This document shows positions 48,901 through 61,680 of a DNA stretch of 64,000 nt, in pieces. The stretch's first letter is position 1; each line of letters opens with the position of its first letter. A program made the translations under genes and the position numbers. The notes under the pieces are model-generated. The model was not told the DNA's origin. It made no database searches and saw nothing but the letters and a program-made list of their open reading frames with translations. The DNA lies in the NCBI GenBank assembly GCA_018881555.1, contig JACAXG010000018.1:4773634-4837633 (forward strand), given 5' to 3'. Source of the stretch: Amblyornis subalaris (lineage: Eukaryota > Chordata > Aves > Passeriformes > Ptilonorhynchidae).

Positions 48901-51239
48901 CAGGTCTTCTCTATACTACATGAAACACTCGTATTTTCACGGTTACATCAATAATAATCAGGAACTTGCAGAAACACTACTAAACCTACAACTTAAGACG
49001 CCTCTGAGCATCTAATATGTATTCAACCTACCTAAAAATAACTCAGATATAAAAAGCTCCCAGCACTTCTCCCTTTCTTGATATCTAAAAGAAACTTAGC
49101 TGGAAGCATATTAGTAGTTAAATATGCTAGACAAACAGCATTAAAGAGGAAAAATCTATCCATGAAATTTGTAATTCTGAGACCTGCAAGAATGACATAC
49201 ACAGGAGTGACACACATAAAGAGAACTGAATAGCAGTTTATGCTAATCTTCATTGCAGCATGTGGCCATCTCATTTACCTCAGACACAGTGTGGCATCAC
49301 TGCAGTCAATGAGTTACAGAACTGCCAGTACAACTCTCCCCAAGTTCAAGTAAACAGTGAATGAAAAGAAGCTGTGTGAAACTTTGAAATGCTTACAGTA
49401 ATTATCAAATAAGCTACCAATTTCATTACTACACACTCTATGAAGTACTTAGTAAGTTAAAATAAATTCAAGATTTTCATTATTATATATATGTGGTTTG
49501 CAAATGCCCGTTTTTAAAAGACTCAAGCTTTTGCATTTTATTCTGTGGTTGACACTAATATTCTATACATACAAGTCACTAAGCATAACTCCTGGGGTTT
49601 TAAACACTACCTGTGGAGAGCACCATCACCCAAATAGCAGCAGCATTATCACTTCAGACATATTCTATCTGTTATTAAAAATATTGTCATATTTTCCAAA
49701 ACCAATAAAGCTTCAGCACCTCCGCTGTAAGTTTAACAAGGGCAGAGGAGATAGAGAGAGATGGTTTAGTTCAGCAACTGCTTCCATGATACATCAACTC
49801 TAAATAACAGAGCTCAAAGGCAGCATCATGTCCAGCTCTTTGTTTCAATGGGACTGGCCTCCTCCTGTTTAACACTGCAACCCATGCAAATACAACACTG
49901 CAGTGCAGTGATGCAATGATGATTAACCCCGTGAACTGAAATTCAATCAACCAGGGGCTAGACTGCTAAAGCTCAATGGGGGAGCCTGCTGGCAGTGAAC
50001 CAGGATGGGCTGGGATGGTGGTAGATGCAGTTGTCCATAGGAACATGGACACAGGAAGCCCACACAAAAGGTTCTGAGTGTATTTCTTAAATTTTTTAAC
50101 TACACATTTGAAAATCCAAGTCCATAATCCCCTTGCACCGCTGCCAGCAACCACCAGAAGAGAGAAATGAATTAAATCAGCCACAAAACAGATAGTTACA
50201 GGCAAATGAAAAGTCCTAAGTATGCATTAAAAAACACAAACCCACACCATCACCTTCCAATTCAAGAGACCTGTGGTCGGTTTGACACAGGTCTGTTTGA
50301 CACAATGCAGCAAGCCAAGTGAGATGCTGGCAAGTTACAAAGGTAGAGTCTTCTGTTACAAAATCTGCCTTAAGCCTACCAACAATTACAACCTGTTGCC
50401 ACAGGAAGATTAGTAAGCAAATAAACCTAATAAGCACTAAGGACTGCAGAATACAGCCTGGCAGCACTGAGAAGAACTAAACAAATAGCATCTTCCACAC
50501 AAGGCAGCCTTGGTACCCCATCTGACTTGCTTGTTATAATGTTAAAAACGAGTAAGGGCTCAGGTCAGGAAAAACTGGATATTCAGAATCCACTTTGCTT
50601 TGAGCAGCTTCTTAATAATTTCAAAATAAAAAAACTAAAAAAGCAACATCAAAAAATCCCGCTGTTTTACAAGTCACAGCCATTTGCAAGCAGAAACACA
50701 CCTGTAAAAATTCCAGGTGAGACAGCTTCCCCGAGCATCAGCAGGTCTGATTTTCAGCTGACTGCCTAAATATTTAAAGTACATTTTTACTAACTGAACA
50801 AAANAATATATTTAACTTGATTTTAACTGGTGTATTTACCCCAGTATTCATAGAACATTTCTTGTGAGATTACTTTCCATCACCACATAGAAGATTCTAA
50901 AACACAGTAAATCCAGCCCGTAAACAGGCAGTTTTTGGCAAAGGTGAACCGATGAGTGCCACGTACGTGTCCCGACACCAAGGTACTGCAACATGACAGA
51001 TCCCACATAATTCCCACTAGCAGCTGAGACCAAGTCTTCCCTTCATCTTTCCAATTACTAAAACTGTAGAGACCTCTTCCTCTAACACGCTCCTTAGTCC
51101 TCGATCTGCAAACTGCAGAGGAGCGCGGGTACCGCAGCTCTGCCTCTGCTGGAGTACCGACCGATGGAGCAGTTTCTTCAGCTGCTCCTCCGCATGTATT
51201 AGCAGAAGACACAGCTCATGTTTACCACCACAACTGNCT
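45953..51239 (-). other. PROM1 intron in the 5' untranslated region
   Basis: About 5.3 kb between the ATG exon and the CpG island. It contains the ETS motif listed separately. The block 46900-47310 is richer in GC than its surroundings and has open frames on both strands but no recognised domain. Further alternative noncoding exons may hide here and cannot be told from sequence alone. Confidence 0.45.
46003..46013 (-). promoter_or_regulatory. ETS-family binding motif upstream of the ATG exon
   Basis: The minus strand reads ACCCGGAAGTG, a near-perfect ETS consensus with a CpG in the core, 71 bases before the start codon and in the right place for a promoter directly in front of the ATG exon. 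Human PROM1 is known to have several alternative promoters, one of them ETS-responsive and close to the coding part. Whether this site is used is not shown by sequence. Confidence 0.4.
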
Positions 51240-52760
51240 CTTCTCCCCAGCTCTCGGATGAGGCCCCCGGCTTACTGCAGAGCTCACCTCTGCTGAAGGA
51301 AAACGCTTGGCCAGCCGGGGTGGGCTGGCGCGATCTGCCCAGGTGCACAGCGAGCAGCCACCGGCAGCACCGCCTCAGAGAACTCCTCCGAGGCGGGCGG
51401 CATCCGCCGCAGCGCTGCCGTGCCGAGCGGGGACCCGGCGGAGCGCACGGGCCCTCTCCCCGCTCACATCCACCGCAGAGCCCAGGCTGGGGTTCGCCTC
51501 CCTGTCATCCACCCCTCCCCGGCCCTGACGAGACGATTTCGAGGACAGCACAACGTCCCCGTCCCGCTACCCGGGACCGCGCAGGCCCCACCGCTCGCCT
51601 CCCCCCGTCCTCGCCCTGGGCAGGTGCCCTCAGCGGCCGCCCTCTTCCTCCTCCCCGCGGACCGGCTCCCCCTCTCCCCGGAGATCTCCAGGGCTCTCCC
51701 CGCCCAGCTCCCGCCGCTCCTCTCTGTTCATCTGCCGGTGGCTCACAGCTGCCCCCGAGCCCTCCCCAGCCGCCGCTGCCACACGCGGCTCCCCGGGGAG
51801 GGACCGCGCTCCCCGCGCCGCTCTGCTCGGCGGGAGGACCCGCCCTGGCTCCCCAAGGACCGGCCGCACCCCCCGCCCTGCCGCAGCCCCCACGCCGCGG
51901 CCAAACCCATCCCTCCCGCCACCCGCTCCCCGGCCCCCCGAGCACTGACCTGCCCGCCGGCCGCCCCTCTGTCCCCGCCTTACCCCGCGCTCTCAGCGCG
52001 CCTCCATCCCGCCGCTCCCACAGGTCGCTCTCCCAGCCCCTGCTGAGCCCCCACGGGGTCCCTTCCCGCGGGCAGCCCCATGCCCACGGCCACCCGCCTC
52101 CCTGGACGGCCATCCGCGCCCCCATCACCCGGCTTCCCACAGCGCTCGCCCGACCCTCTCCTCCCGCGAGGGAAGGGGCCGCGCTCTGCCGGCCAGGACC
52201 TTCTGCCGCCTGCAGCGGGAGAAGGCGTAGGAGCCCCATCCCCGCCTGCTGCCCCCACGGCCCCGGCGGAGCTGCCCCGGGACCCGTCCTCACCTACCCC
52301 CTCGCCCGCAGCACTCACCGGTCGAGCGGGGACAGCGAGCCGGAGGCGGCGGGACACGGCCAGCAGAGCACAGCTCACTCCGCTCCGCCTCAGAGCGCCG
52401 CGGCAGCCGTGGTGGCGGTGCCGCCCGCGCATGGATTATGGAGGGCGGGCTCTGCCCCGAGCCGGGGCTGCAGGACCACCCCGACAAGCCGGGATGGAGG
52501 GGGGAGGAAGAGGAGGAGCGTGAGGGGTTTAACCCGGGAGGGACGCGCCGGGCGAGCGGGAGCGGGGGATAGGCTTCGTGCCGCGGCCGGTCTAACCCGG
52601 CCGAGCCGGTCANGCTGAACCCGCACCCCTGCGAGTGCGCAGCGATCGGCGGACCTGTTGCATCCCGGGCTGGCTCGTGCCCTATTCCGGCCGGCAAGGT
52701 GCTCCGCCACGCCGGGACCCAGGGCTGGGCTCCGCTCTGAAGCACATCCCGTCCCGCCGT
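51240..52760. promoter_or_regulatory. PROM1: CpG island, probable PROM1 promoter and first noncoding exon(s)
   Basis: About 1.5 kb of very GC-rich, CpG-dense DNA in an otherwise AT-rich window, at the 5' end of PROM1. It has Sp1-type boxes (for example GGGCGG near 52444) and no obvious TATA box. The minus strand offers several consensus splice donors inside it: CCG|GTGAGT at 52319, TAG|GTGAGG at 52294, CAG|GTCAGT at 51950 and GAG|GTGAGC at 51288. Human PROM1 also starts from several alternative first exons. The long open frames on both strands here reflect lack of stop codons in GC-rich DNA, not genes. The transcription start cannot be placed from sequence. Confidence 0.8.
52319..52440 (-). 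other. PROM1: Candidate PROM1 noncoding first exon (donor at 52319)
   Basis: The strongest-looking donor in the CpG island, GACCG|GTGAGTGC, would end a first exon at 52319. The upstream limit given is only nominal. Joining to the ATG exon would make a roughly 6.3-kb intron. Alternative donors exist, so this is one of several possibilities. Confidence 0.3.
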
Positions 52761-53068
52761 CCTAGACGTGGCCGTGCCCTCTTCCCCTTGGGGATTTCCT
52801 CTGGGAGTTGGTTCAAGGACAGACGGGTTTGCTTTTCCCATCCAAATGACTTACCCCATTAGCTTTTGAAAAAAAATCTTGGTTTACTTTTCTCGAGGGG
52901 TGTCCTTATTTCCTGATGGTTTTAGCATTTCCTTTAGGGCTGTTATCTATGTTCCTAAGTGTTTTCTGTTCCTGAAGGCCAGTAATTTATTGGTAAAATG
53001 AGAAGTGTTTATCTTACAGGTTGCAGTAACATATGCTTTCAAAGGCTGCTGTGCTTTTTTTCTGCGTT

Positions 53069-53104
53069 TTGTGCAAATTTTTTTTTGTGCAAATTTTTTT
53101 TGGT
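53069..53104. repeat. Tandem GTGCAAA plus T-run repeat
   Basis: GTGCAAA followed by a run of T appears twice in direct succession. Confidence 0.7.
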
Positions 53105-53990
53105 GCTTTTTATTTCCTACTTTGGTATATTAATATGATTTGTCTCTTGCAATATTAAAATATGAACACGACTCTTGCCTCTGTTACTAGACCCTGTGTT
53201 ACTCAGTATCACAAATGCATTGTAAGAGAAAACAAGAATTTTTGCTGGACATCCAAGTTTATTCTGGTTCCTTGGAAATCTGTAAAAAAACTGATGGAGA
53301 AGGCAGTTAGTTTCCTTTTTACAGGCAGAAAGAAATCAAGGCTACAGCTATGGCAGCACTTCATTGCTAATGCAAGTCTGGCCAAACATTGAACAGTTTT
53401 CCCACAGGTGGTATTTGATGTTGCTGAAGTCTAGCTGTATTTCAGCTTAGGGCATTTGCCAACAATGTACATCAAAGAACAAATTGCCACACTGGCTGCA
53501 CACAAAACGATTATCCTGACCAGACCTAATCTCAGTTTGTTCAGCAGGAGGACCTGTAAAGGCACAACCCAAAATGGAGTGGTAGAGAGCTCAAAGAAAG
53601 GCTCTTGTCCAAGTTCTTCTTGTAGTTGTCATATGCATCCTAAGCCATGTGTCAGAGAGGGACAACACAGTAGTCTTGGGGAAAACAGAACACCTTGACA
53701 GATGGACAAATGTGTTAAATTAATCATATAGTCTCAAAACCAGAATTACAGTTCCTATCTTAAGCTTTGGATGAAACTTTTTCTAAAGAGAATATTTCTT
53801 CCAAACAATGGGTTGTGAATGCCCAACACTATTAGTGAGACAATATGGTGAGTTTGATTCCCTTGCTTCCATTCAGGGCTAAACCAGAAAGGCCAAGTCT
53901 TCCTGACCTCGGTGACTTGACTGATTTTAAAATGCAGAGTGAAGGCATATTGCTGTAGTGGTAGATATGTATAAGGGTGGAATAGTCTGT

Positions 53991-54102
53991 AGGAACCTGA
54001 AGAAAATGTGGGAATGCAGCGGAGAAGAGTGTGGAATGAAGCTGCAGAAAATCTTGACTTGCTGGAGCCAAAGACATTTAGATTTTCTCTTGGGTTGCTA
54101 AT
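53991..54102 (+). repeat. Dispersed repeat, copy A of an inverted pair
   Basis: About 112 bases that recur in the opposite orientation at 56881-56989 with roughly 85% identity. Shared blocks include TGCAGAAAATCTTGACTT, CTGGAGCCAAAG and CATTTAGATTTTCT. In one frame it encodes WNEAAENLDLLEPKTFRFSL. The family is not recognised. Confidence 0.75.
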
Positions 54103-56880
54103 TTATACAAGTGATAGGTTTTCTACCATTTATGGTAGGCTACCACAGTACTTCTGGATGAGAAATGTCTGTAGTTTGCATAAACAAGGACATGAAACTA
54201 GAGTTGCAGGAAAAAGAGACTAGCTTTCAGAGAAAAATTGAACCTGAATCTAGACCAACATTACTAACGGAGGCATTTCTTCACTAGACTAAGCCAACAC
54301 CTATTTTATGAGTGTTTATCCATATATGACAGATTTCCTGTTTATTTTCACGGATGATGCTATCAATATAAGAAAGCTTTCCAGTCATATCTGAGTTGCT
54401 TTGTACTATTGGTATAGTACTGAAATAAAGATCTTGCCTAAGGTGTCTGGAAGTGACTGAGTTAAGATAATTTATATCGTATTAGGTACTGAAAATGTGT
54501 TGTCTGAGTCGCACCTAGTTAAAATGTCAGAGCTTGTCACTGTGAGATGGTAAATGGAAGCATGACCTCTTCAGCTGCCTCCCATTACATGGCTGGCAAC
54601 TCCAAGTATGTGTCTGACCTGAAACTGCTCTGAGCAGCTGTTGACCTTTCCTTGATGTTTCTTCTCTGCTAACTGCACATCAGGTAGAGGCAGACAACTG
54701 TAAAGTGGGAAATACTGCACCAGTTTGTAGCCCTTTCCTTTGCTCCTTGTCTCCCTGCCATCCACAGCTGTGCCAGGGCTTGCTTAGCTGCACACTCCTG
54801 TGAGCGTGGCCAGAGATGTGCTGGTCTGTGGTTTGCCTGCATGTGGAACGCAGTCCCATTAGAGAAGCAGGATGTGTAAAAACAGTGTGGAGTCTTAGCA
54901 GATTCAGAGAGCATCAAGAAAACTTGTCCTCCAGGGATTGCATCATTTTCTAGCTGTGGTCCTTTGTGCCTTGTTAGGGTGATTGGAATAAATTTAATCA
55001 GGATGCCTTCTAACTCTTTTCTTTATGGCCAAAACTTTTAAATGATCTGAGCACTAAGAGCTGTGGTCAGGTTCCCAAGGCAGCTGAAGCCCTAATTGGT
55101 CACATAAATGAGGAAGTGGTCTTTCAAACCACAGCAGAGTAGGTGATAAGGCCTCTGAAAACCTGCTGTATAAGCATCCAAAACAGNAACAGCTGGATGA
55201 AAAAACCTGGCCCATACTCTGTGGTGAGCATTTGAAAATCTGGCTGCATATCACTCATCTCTGTTATCTCATAGGAAAATCTTCAGATAACAGGAAGATA
55301 CATGAGATTTAGAGCTTAACTATAATGGTTGTATCATGTAATTGATTTTTAAGTAGAGCTTGTGATTAAAGGTCTATTAGATAAAGAGCCTTTTTCATTA
55401 GTTGGAGTCAATCTAGGTGTCATATTACCTGAACAGATTTGAAATCATAACTCCTTTCCACCTCCCAAAAAGAAGAAAAGGTACAAAGAAGACAAGGTAG
55501 AAAAACCCTTATATTGTGTTTAGTCTTCCTCTGGATGTTCCCTGAGTGTTTGTTTAGGGAGAGAAGGGTGCATGGAAGTGTGGGAGAGGAGCAGTATGCC
55601 TTCCCTGCACCAGGGCTATGGAGAAAAGTGATTTACATACACCCTTTGCCAAGAACATGTCAAAGGGTGAATTCTGCCAGCACCTCTGCCAGAAATCAGC
55701 CAGTCTACCTATCAGTCTTGTCAGCTCTACCCTTTAGCCCAATGCCTGCCACTTTGCTCTGCTTTCTGTGGGTTACAACCCCTGAGTCCTTTCCTGTCCT
55801 CTGTCACCATGCACCCTACCTGGCTCTGCCCTCCCTCCTGCTGCTCAAAGCCACTCTTCCCTTCAGGTCCGGCTTAGCCCTTTTGACTCTGCCAGCCCTC
55901 CCAATTAGCCAATGCTGCCCAGCAGCACTCACCAGCTACCTGCACAGCCCGTGCCTTCCTTCTGCTCAGCTCCTCATTNTCACTGTTTCTCCCCTCTCTG
56001 ACATCCACAGCTGCAGCCTTCCTCATCCTTAATTCTCCTGTGGGATGCAAGGCTTAAAGGATTACAGGCTGTATGAGTTCACAACCCCAACTCCAAGCTG
56101 TGAACTCTTTGAGGCTGGAGCCACGCTCACCCAGGCTCTGCAGGCTCTGGGAGAGCAGGGAACTGGGGTTAGAGCAAGCAGGAGGAATACATTGCTGTAT
56201 TAGACANAAAACACATAAAATTTGAAAGAGTTATTAGAATCCATAAAAATGGTGGGAAACAGTATGATTGTTGTGTGCTATACTCTGACATGTATTTGCT
56301 TAATTTCTTACTCCCAAAGAAAAATAAAAAAGTGAAATGGACAATCTTACATTAATTCTCAAGCTTAGAAAACAATGTGACATTTCATTGTAGACCTTTG
56401 ATTCATGACAGTTTAGGAGATGATTTCGGTGAGAATTGCCTTCATTTGAATGGAAGATTTACATCACTTTAGGATGCCTTCAGAGAGTTGATGTTTTGTC
56501 AGCTACTCATGTCTTGGCATTACACTCTGTTGTGCCCCTTTCTTGTGACTGTGATAGATCTGCATGTCAACTCGTCAAGGAACTTAAAAATTATATTCGT
56601 TGTTTTTCATCTCAGGAAACAAATCACTAGTAGTTGCTATAACAGATTTCACAGCTAAACAAAGATAGAAAATGACAGGGATTACATGATGCATGTACTT
56701 GGAGCTTGTAGTTTCTTTTATGAGCCTCCNCCCCTGTACACACACACGCTGTTTTTCCATAATTTCTATGTTTTATTTCTGCTTGCAAGGTTTGACTCTT
56801 GGCATTCTGATAAATGACCAAGTCAGGAATGCTTGAAACTAAAATGGGAAAGGCGTATGTCTTTTTGACACTGGAAGAAA

Positions 56881-56989
56881 ATTAGTAACCCAAAAGAAAA
56901 TCTAAATGCCTTTGGCTCCAGAAAGTCAAGATTTTCTGCAACTTTATTCCATGCTTTTCTCTGCATTTCCACATTCTCTTCAAGTTCCT
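56881..56989 (-). repeat. Dispersed repeat, copy B of an inverted pair
   Basis: Minus-strand counterpart of 53991-54102. The same frame reads WNKVAENLDFLEPKAFRFSF, inside an open frame of 115 codons (56823-57170). The only clear length difference from copy A is about 3 nt, which leaves the frame intact, hinting at an origin in coding sequence. No source gene or element was recognised. Confidence 0.75.
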
Positions 56990-59900
56990 GACTTGGTTCT
57001 GATGCTGTTTGGTAACAGGTTGGGGAGCAATGGCCAACTACCACTCCAGATTTTGGTTCCAGCTCCAGCACCTTACACTTCTCAGGTGTCAAAATGTCCT
57101 GGTCAGCATCTCCAAGGTTCTTTCTGTGAGAATTGTGTGTAATGAGTTGTCTGGTAGAGGACACAGCCACATCAGCAAGGGCATTTCAGTTTGTTAGAAA
57201 GCAACGAATGGCTTTGAATAAACACTTTCAAATGAAGTCCTGAAAACCTCCTGCACATGTGTAATTTCACCTGATAGAAAAAAAGATTCTACATAAGGAT
57301 GCTCCTGTNTACCAAACTTGAACACACAGTTTGGTGCCTTCGCCTTCAGAAATGAGGGACCCGTCTGTTCTCAATACTGGTAATTCCTTGCTTGTGACCA
57401 GTTAATCACTGGCTACCAGTACAGCTGTTTCTTGTGATATACTAGTATCTTGTGGAGGTACATACAGGCTTCAGCTGGGCTGGGTCCCACAGGCACAGTC
57501 ACAGTCACAAATTGAGTCCTGGCTACCGATGTCATCTGTGCAGATGAGGCAAGTGGCCAGCAGCTGTATGTGAGACAGCACGAGCCTACCTGGTGGCCTC
57601 ACCTCAGGCTACAGTCATGGACACTTGGAGATGAGAACTGATAGATTCTTCTTCTCTCTTGCGGCTTATTTATTTGTTTTTGTTTTAATGAATGCATTTA
57701 TAAATTTCTTCTGAAAGCTAGNACCTGAGATGAACTGCTTGGACAGAAGCAAGAGAGGCTGTAATACATGGTTTACACAAACTATGAATCCAATAAAAGT
57801 ATCTGTATGTCATTAAGAACAGAACACTATAGAAATAATTCATCAGCCAAACCAAGTACACACATAAAAGCTATCACAGAAGCAAAGTCATTGATCTGGA
57901 TAGTCACTTGCCAGGAAAAAAAAGATCAGTTTTCATCTCTGTTTGTGACCCTATGACAAGCANAAGCCCCCTCAGCACAGAGTGACTATCTCATGCTTTC
58001 AACAAAATGTAATCCTACCTCAGGAGCTTAGCTGCTGCAGTGACCTTTTTTTGTCTGCTTGCTCTGTAGTAAATTCTGTCTGACGTGAGTAAAGAAGATT
58101 GGAAGAAGGTTATTTTTAATATCGGTATAAAATAATCTGTAGCACAACAAAACACAAGAAAGGAAGGCATCCGTTCATTATGTTTTCAGAGAGAATGACA
58201 CCACCACCTACAACATGTTGTAGGAAGCTCATAAACAACATACGTCGCAGGATTAACCTGACAGGGCCCCTTCGCTCTAGTTTCTATTATTAANTTTACA
58301 CCTAGTGCAAGTCTCCTCAAATGAACTATATGAGGTATAACGATTTATCTAATACAGACTATACCTCAGCTGAAAATTTATTAGCAGGATAGTAAGGGCC
58401 TGGGTTTTATACACCTTTCACAGAGATGTGCTGAGTATCTGATCCCTAAGGTTCCTACAGTGTGAGTAGAGAACAATTTTTATGATTGTCCATGTTTTAT
58501 AGTCTAGGTGATGAACTTTTCCCTCCCTCTCCTCATGTTCAGCTCCACACTTAAAAAAAACCCCAATATTTCTGTCCTTCCCCATCCCAAGCTCCCAATG
58601 TCCACTGAAGAGTTGGGATAGCAGCCTACTCCCCACAAGGTGTTATCACACAAACCAGAAGTGCAACATCCCCCCTTTGCCACCTCACAGCTCCAGCTCC
58701 CTCCTTGGTCTTCTCAGGTTTGATACAAAAATGTTTATTATGGCTGAGCAAAAGACTGCAGCCCTGATGATAATGCCTTTTTTTTTCCTATAATGTAATG
58801 AATTTTTTTTTCGAGGAAGGTGTTTTCAGAATTTTATGAAGATTGGCTTTTTCTTTCCCTAATGTTCTCATTAATTTATTATTTCCTGTATTTTACCTTC
58901 CTGCTGATAAGATATAAAAGACCAAGAAATTGTGAAGTATTTCTGTTGTTGAAGCATGTAAGATATAAAAAAGAAAAGCTGACCTTTAACTCTGTTCCTT
59001 TGTCTTTTTGTGTGTCAGAATATCAAATGATTTTCATACTGTAAGTATGTCATGGCAACATTAAGCCTTTGAGAACAGAGAACATATATGTTGGAGGACA
59101 CCTGAGGTTTGTTGCTTTAATCTGTAGTCTTAAAACGTAGCCTGAGTTAAGAGGTAGCACATNGCTGTATCTGTGCAGGCAGCAGAGCAAGAATCAGCCT
59201 CATGCTCCAAGAGCCACAGTGTGCCTCTTGGTTCTGCCCTGCTGCAGGCTACAGCTTCCCTCCCTCTCTGCTTGANTTCACAGTCGAGCTGATGAGTACA
59301 GCAGGGGTGCATCCATGTTGTTATGCTTGTTTGCTCTTTGCTCAAGTTTCCAGTCTCTGGCTCCATGAGTATTAGTTCACATGTAGTCTTCAGACTGGCA
59401 CAGTTCAAGGAATAGTGAAGTCTGGGTGTGCAGGTCGTTCACTTGAGTACACCCTACAGTGTGTACTCTGGTTCCCAGTGGCCTGGGAATAGAAGCCCAC
59501 ATAGACACAGAAAACAGAGACATTGCACACATAATCTGAGCAAAACAAAGACTAACTTTCATCAAATTTACTCATCACCTGTTTCATAAAAGGGGCTGCG
59601 GCAAGTCCTGCGCTCTTCGGTCTGTACTGCATCCTGTAAAGACATGAATTGTCAAGTGTTGTTTCACAAGCTCCTTGGTTTATAGGCTTTTTTCTTTTAA
59701 GCCAGAGAGGACTGTTCTGATTACCTTGCCTGGGATTCATATGCACAACATACACAAAGCCAGGAAGACTCATACTAGTTTCAATATTAAGCTCAACAGG
59801 TATGGGAGACTCCTGGAAAGAGGTACCTGGGTTTCAGATGACAGTAGACTTTGGTTGTACCGTGAAATGTCTGAATGGACATCTTCTCTCATTATTAAAG

Positions 59901-61104
59901 ACTAACTTCTAGCCTTCACCTCAGTAATGTAGTTTAATTTTCCAGTTTCTTTTTCACTCTTTCGAATAGCCTTGTAATAGTGATGACCAGTGTAGTGGCT
60001 CCTCAGTACCAAGCAATAACAAAGAATTAGGTGTGGTACCACTCAGTGGTGATAGTAAGTCTTCAAGTCTAACCTCTGCATTTTGGCCCAACACTGTTTG
60101 GTGCCATTTGACCTTTATGAGATTATTTTAGTCTTTTCCCTTGACAAACTAAAGAGATTATGATAGTGTAGCACCATTCTTGAATCTTGCTAGGTAGAAC
60201 TTCTCTACTTTTCTCTTTTTTTCTGAATTAAGTGTTAGAAAAAAACATGTAAAAAAATAAAACAAGTTTTAAAATAGAGGGTCTGTTCTTGAAAGAGGCA
60301 GTGGTCCAAAGTGGACATGACAGATAAACAACTGGGATTTTGGTGCCAATTCTAACTAGAAAGCAGCAGTATTCTCTTCAGCATGTAAAGCCTGCAAATC
60401 CTACACAGCTGCTAAGGTAGAAAAGGCCTTTTGACAAATCTGGAAGCCATTATTTATTATTCTAATGCTTTATCTATAAATCTGAGCCTCACTCATATTT
60501 TGGCAGTCTTTCTGCTCTTTAATTCCCTGGACATTGAATTACAGACATTTGAAGATCTGAGATCTAATAGCTTAGAGCTTAGATTGCAAACTCCTGTTCC
60601 CATTTCTCTCACTAAGTGGACACTTCATTAAATTCCTCTGCACTTCATTTTGCTTATTTGATGAGGCAGTCACAGAAAGGCCTTACAAGGGAATTAGGGG
60701 CATAGTCCAAATGATAGTAATTTTCACCGTATTTTGGTTAAGCTTTCTTCGGGTTACTGTTCTCTGTTTCTGTTGGTCCTTGTTCATCCTAGCATTTGCC
60801 TCTGCACAGGCTTAAATATTTGCTTTTGCAGATTTGTAGTTGTTACCCTCTGCTATTTGTAGTAAGGAAATAAATAAAATTCCCAATTTGTGCTGTAGTT
60901 GTAGAAGCAATCATCCTAGAAAAAGTAATCCACAATTCACTGNGGTAAAATGTATTNGTTTATATATTCTGTATGAGCTGAGAGTTGGTACAGTAAAGGC
61001 ATGTAATTAAAAAGTGCACATAAGATGTATTTTGAGCTTTCCTTAGCAGCTGTTTCATATTATGAAACATGCACATTGCAGTGGTTTTGTAATTGGATTT
61101 AAGT

Positions 61105-61140
61105 AGAATATCTCAATACACAGAATATCTCAATACACAG
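61105..61140. repeat. 17-bp tandem duplication
   Basis: AGAATATCTCAATACAC is present twice, perfectly, followed by the start of a third copy. Confidence 0.85.
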
Positions 61141-61603
61141 AGCAAACCCCAGCAAAATGTTATAAAAAAGTGTGCATAGTAATTCTGCCCAAGAGTTGCC
61201 AAAGAAAGAGCAGAGATCACATCAAAAATATTTCCTGCCTATGTGAATCTATGAAAATTCCCAGAAATACTAGGAAACATTCCCCGGGATGGGCATGAAT
61301 ACAGCTTACACTGAACTCAACAAGAAGAGATATATGTATGTGTAGCTGTCAACCAAATTTGAATTCTGGTATACATCAAATATTGTTAGTTTGTACTTAA
61401 TGACACAGCATACCACGTACACTTGAAAAATTCTTCCATTTGAATTTCCAGCTTAAGTTAGTTTATATTATAGCCATTCTGATATTTATTTTCTGTAAGT
61501 ATTTTGTCTTTCAATTTTTGCTGAGAATCTCAATTTCTTTTTTAACATTGAAGTTCTTCTGTGATGGAGGAGGGGAAATAGTATTTTATAATTGGAAGCT
61601 TAA

Positions 61604-61680
61604 ATCACAGAATCATAGAATACCAGGTTGGAAGGAACTTCAAGGATCATCTGGTCCAAACTTCTTGGCAGAAGCACTTA
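61604..61680 (-). mobile_element. CR1 LINE 3' tail
   Basis: The plus strand reads ATCACAGAATCATAGAATAC, then CAGGTTGGAAGGAACTTCAA and GGATCATCTGGTCCAAAC, the reverse complement of a bird CR1 3' terminus. Short 5'-truncated copy. Confidence 0.92.

Larger units (their letters stand above)
1..52319 (-). other. PROM1: PROM1 (prominin-1/CD133) gene, 3' end missing
   Basis: Span of the PROM1 transcription unit as far as the window shows. Seventeen coding exons join in frame into 663 codons that follow human prominin-1 from its start to about three quarters of its length. Landmarks seen: a signal peptide; TM1 followed by the Cys-rich cytoplasmic stretch [22 protein letters not shown]2; a long glycosylated loop; TM3/TM4 around [12 protein letters not shown]; and the second loop with DTPYLL and YSDCKEN. 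Prominins bind cholesterol and shape membrane protrusions (microvilli, cilia, photoreceptor discs); this is family knowledge. The right end is set at the best candidate first-exon donor in the CpG island and is uncertain. The last part of EC3, TM5 and the C-tail are outside the window. Confidence 0.95.

Noticed and set aside
51218..52618. 466-codon open frame on the plus strand in the CpG island, and 262/183-codon frames opposite
   Set aside because: The DNA is extremely GC-rich, so stop codons are rare in all frames; the products are Pro/Arg/Ala/Gly-rich low-complexity with no domain.
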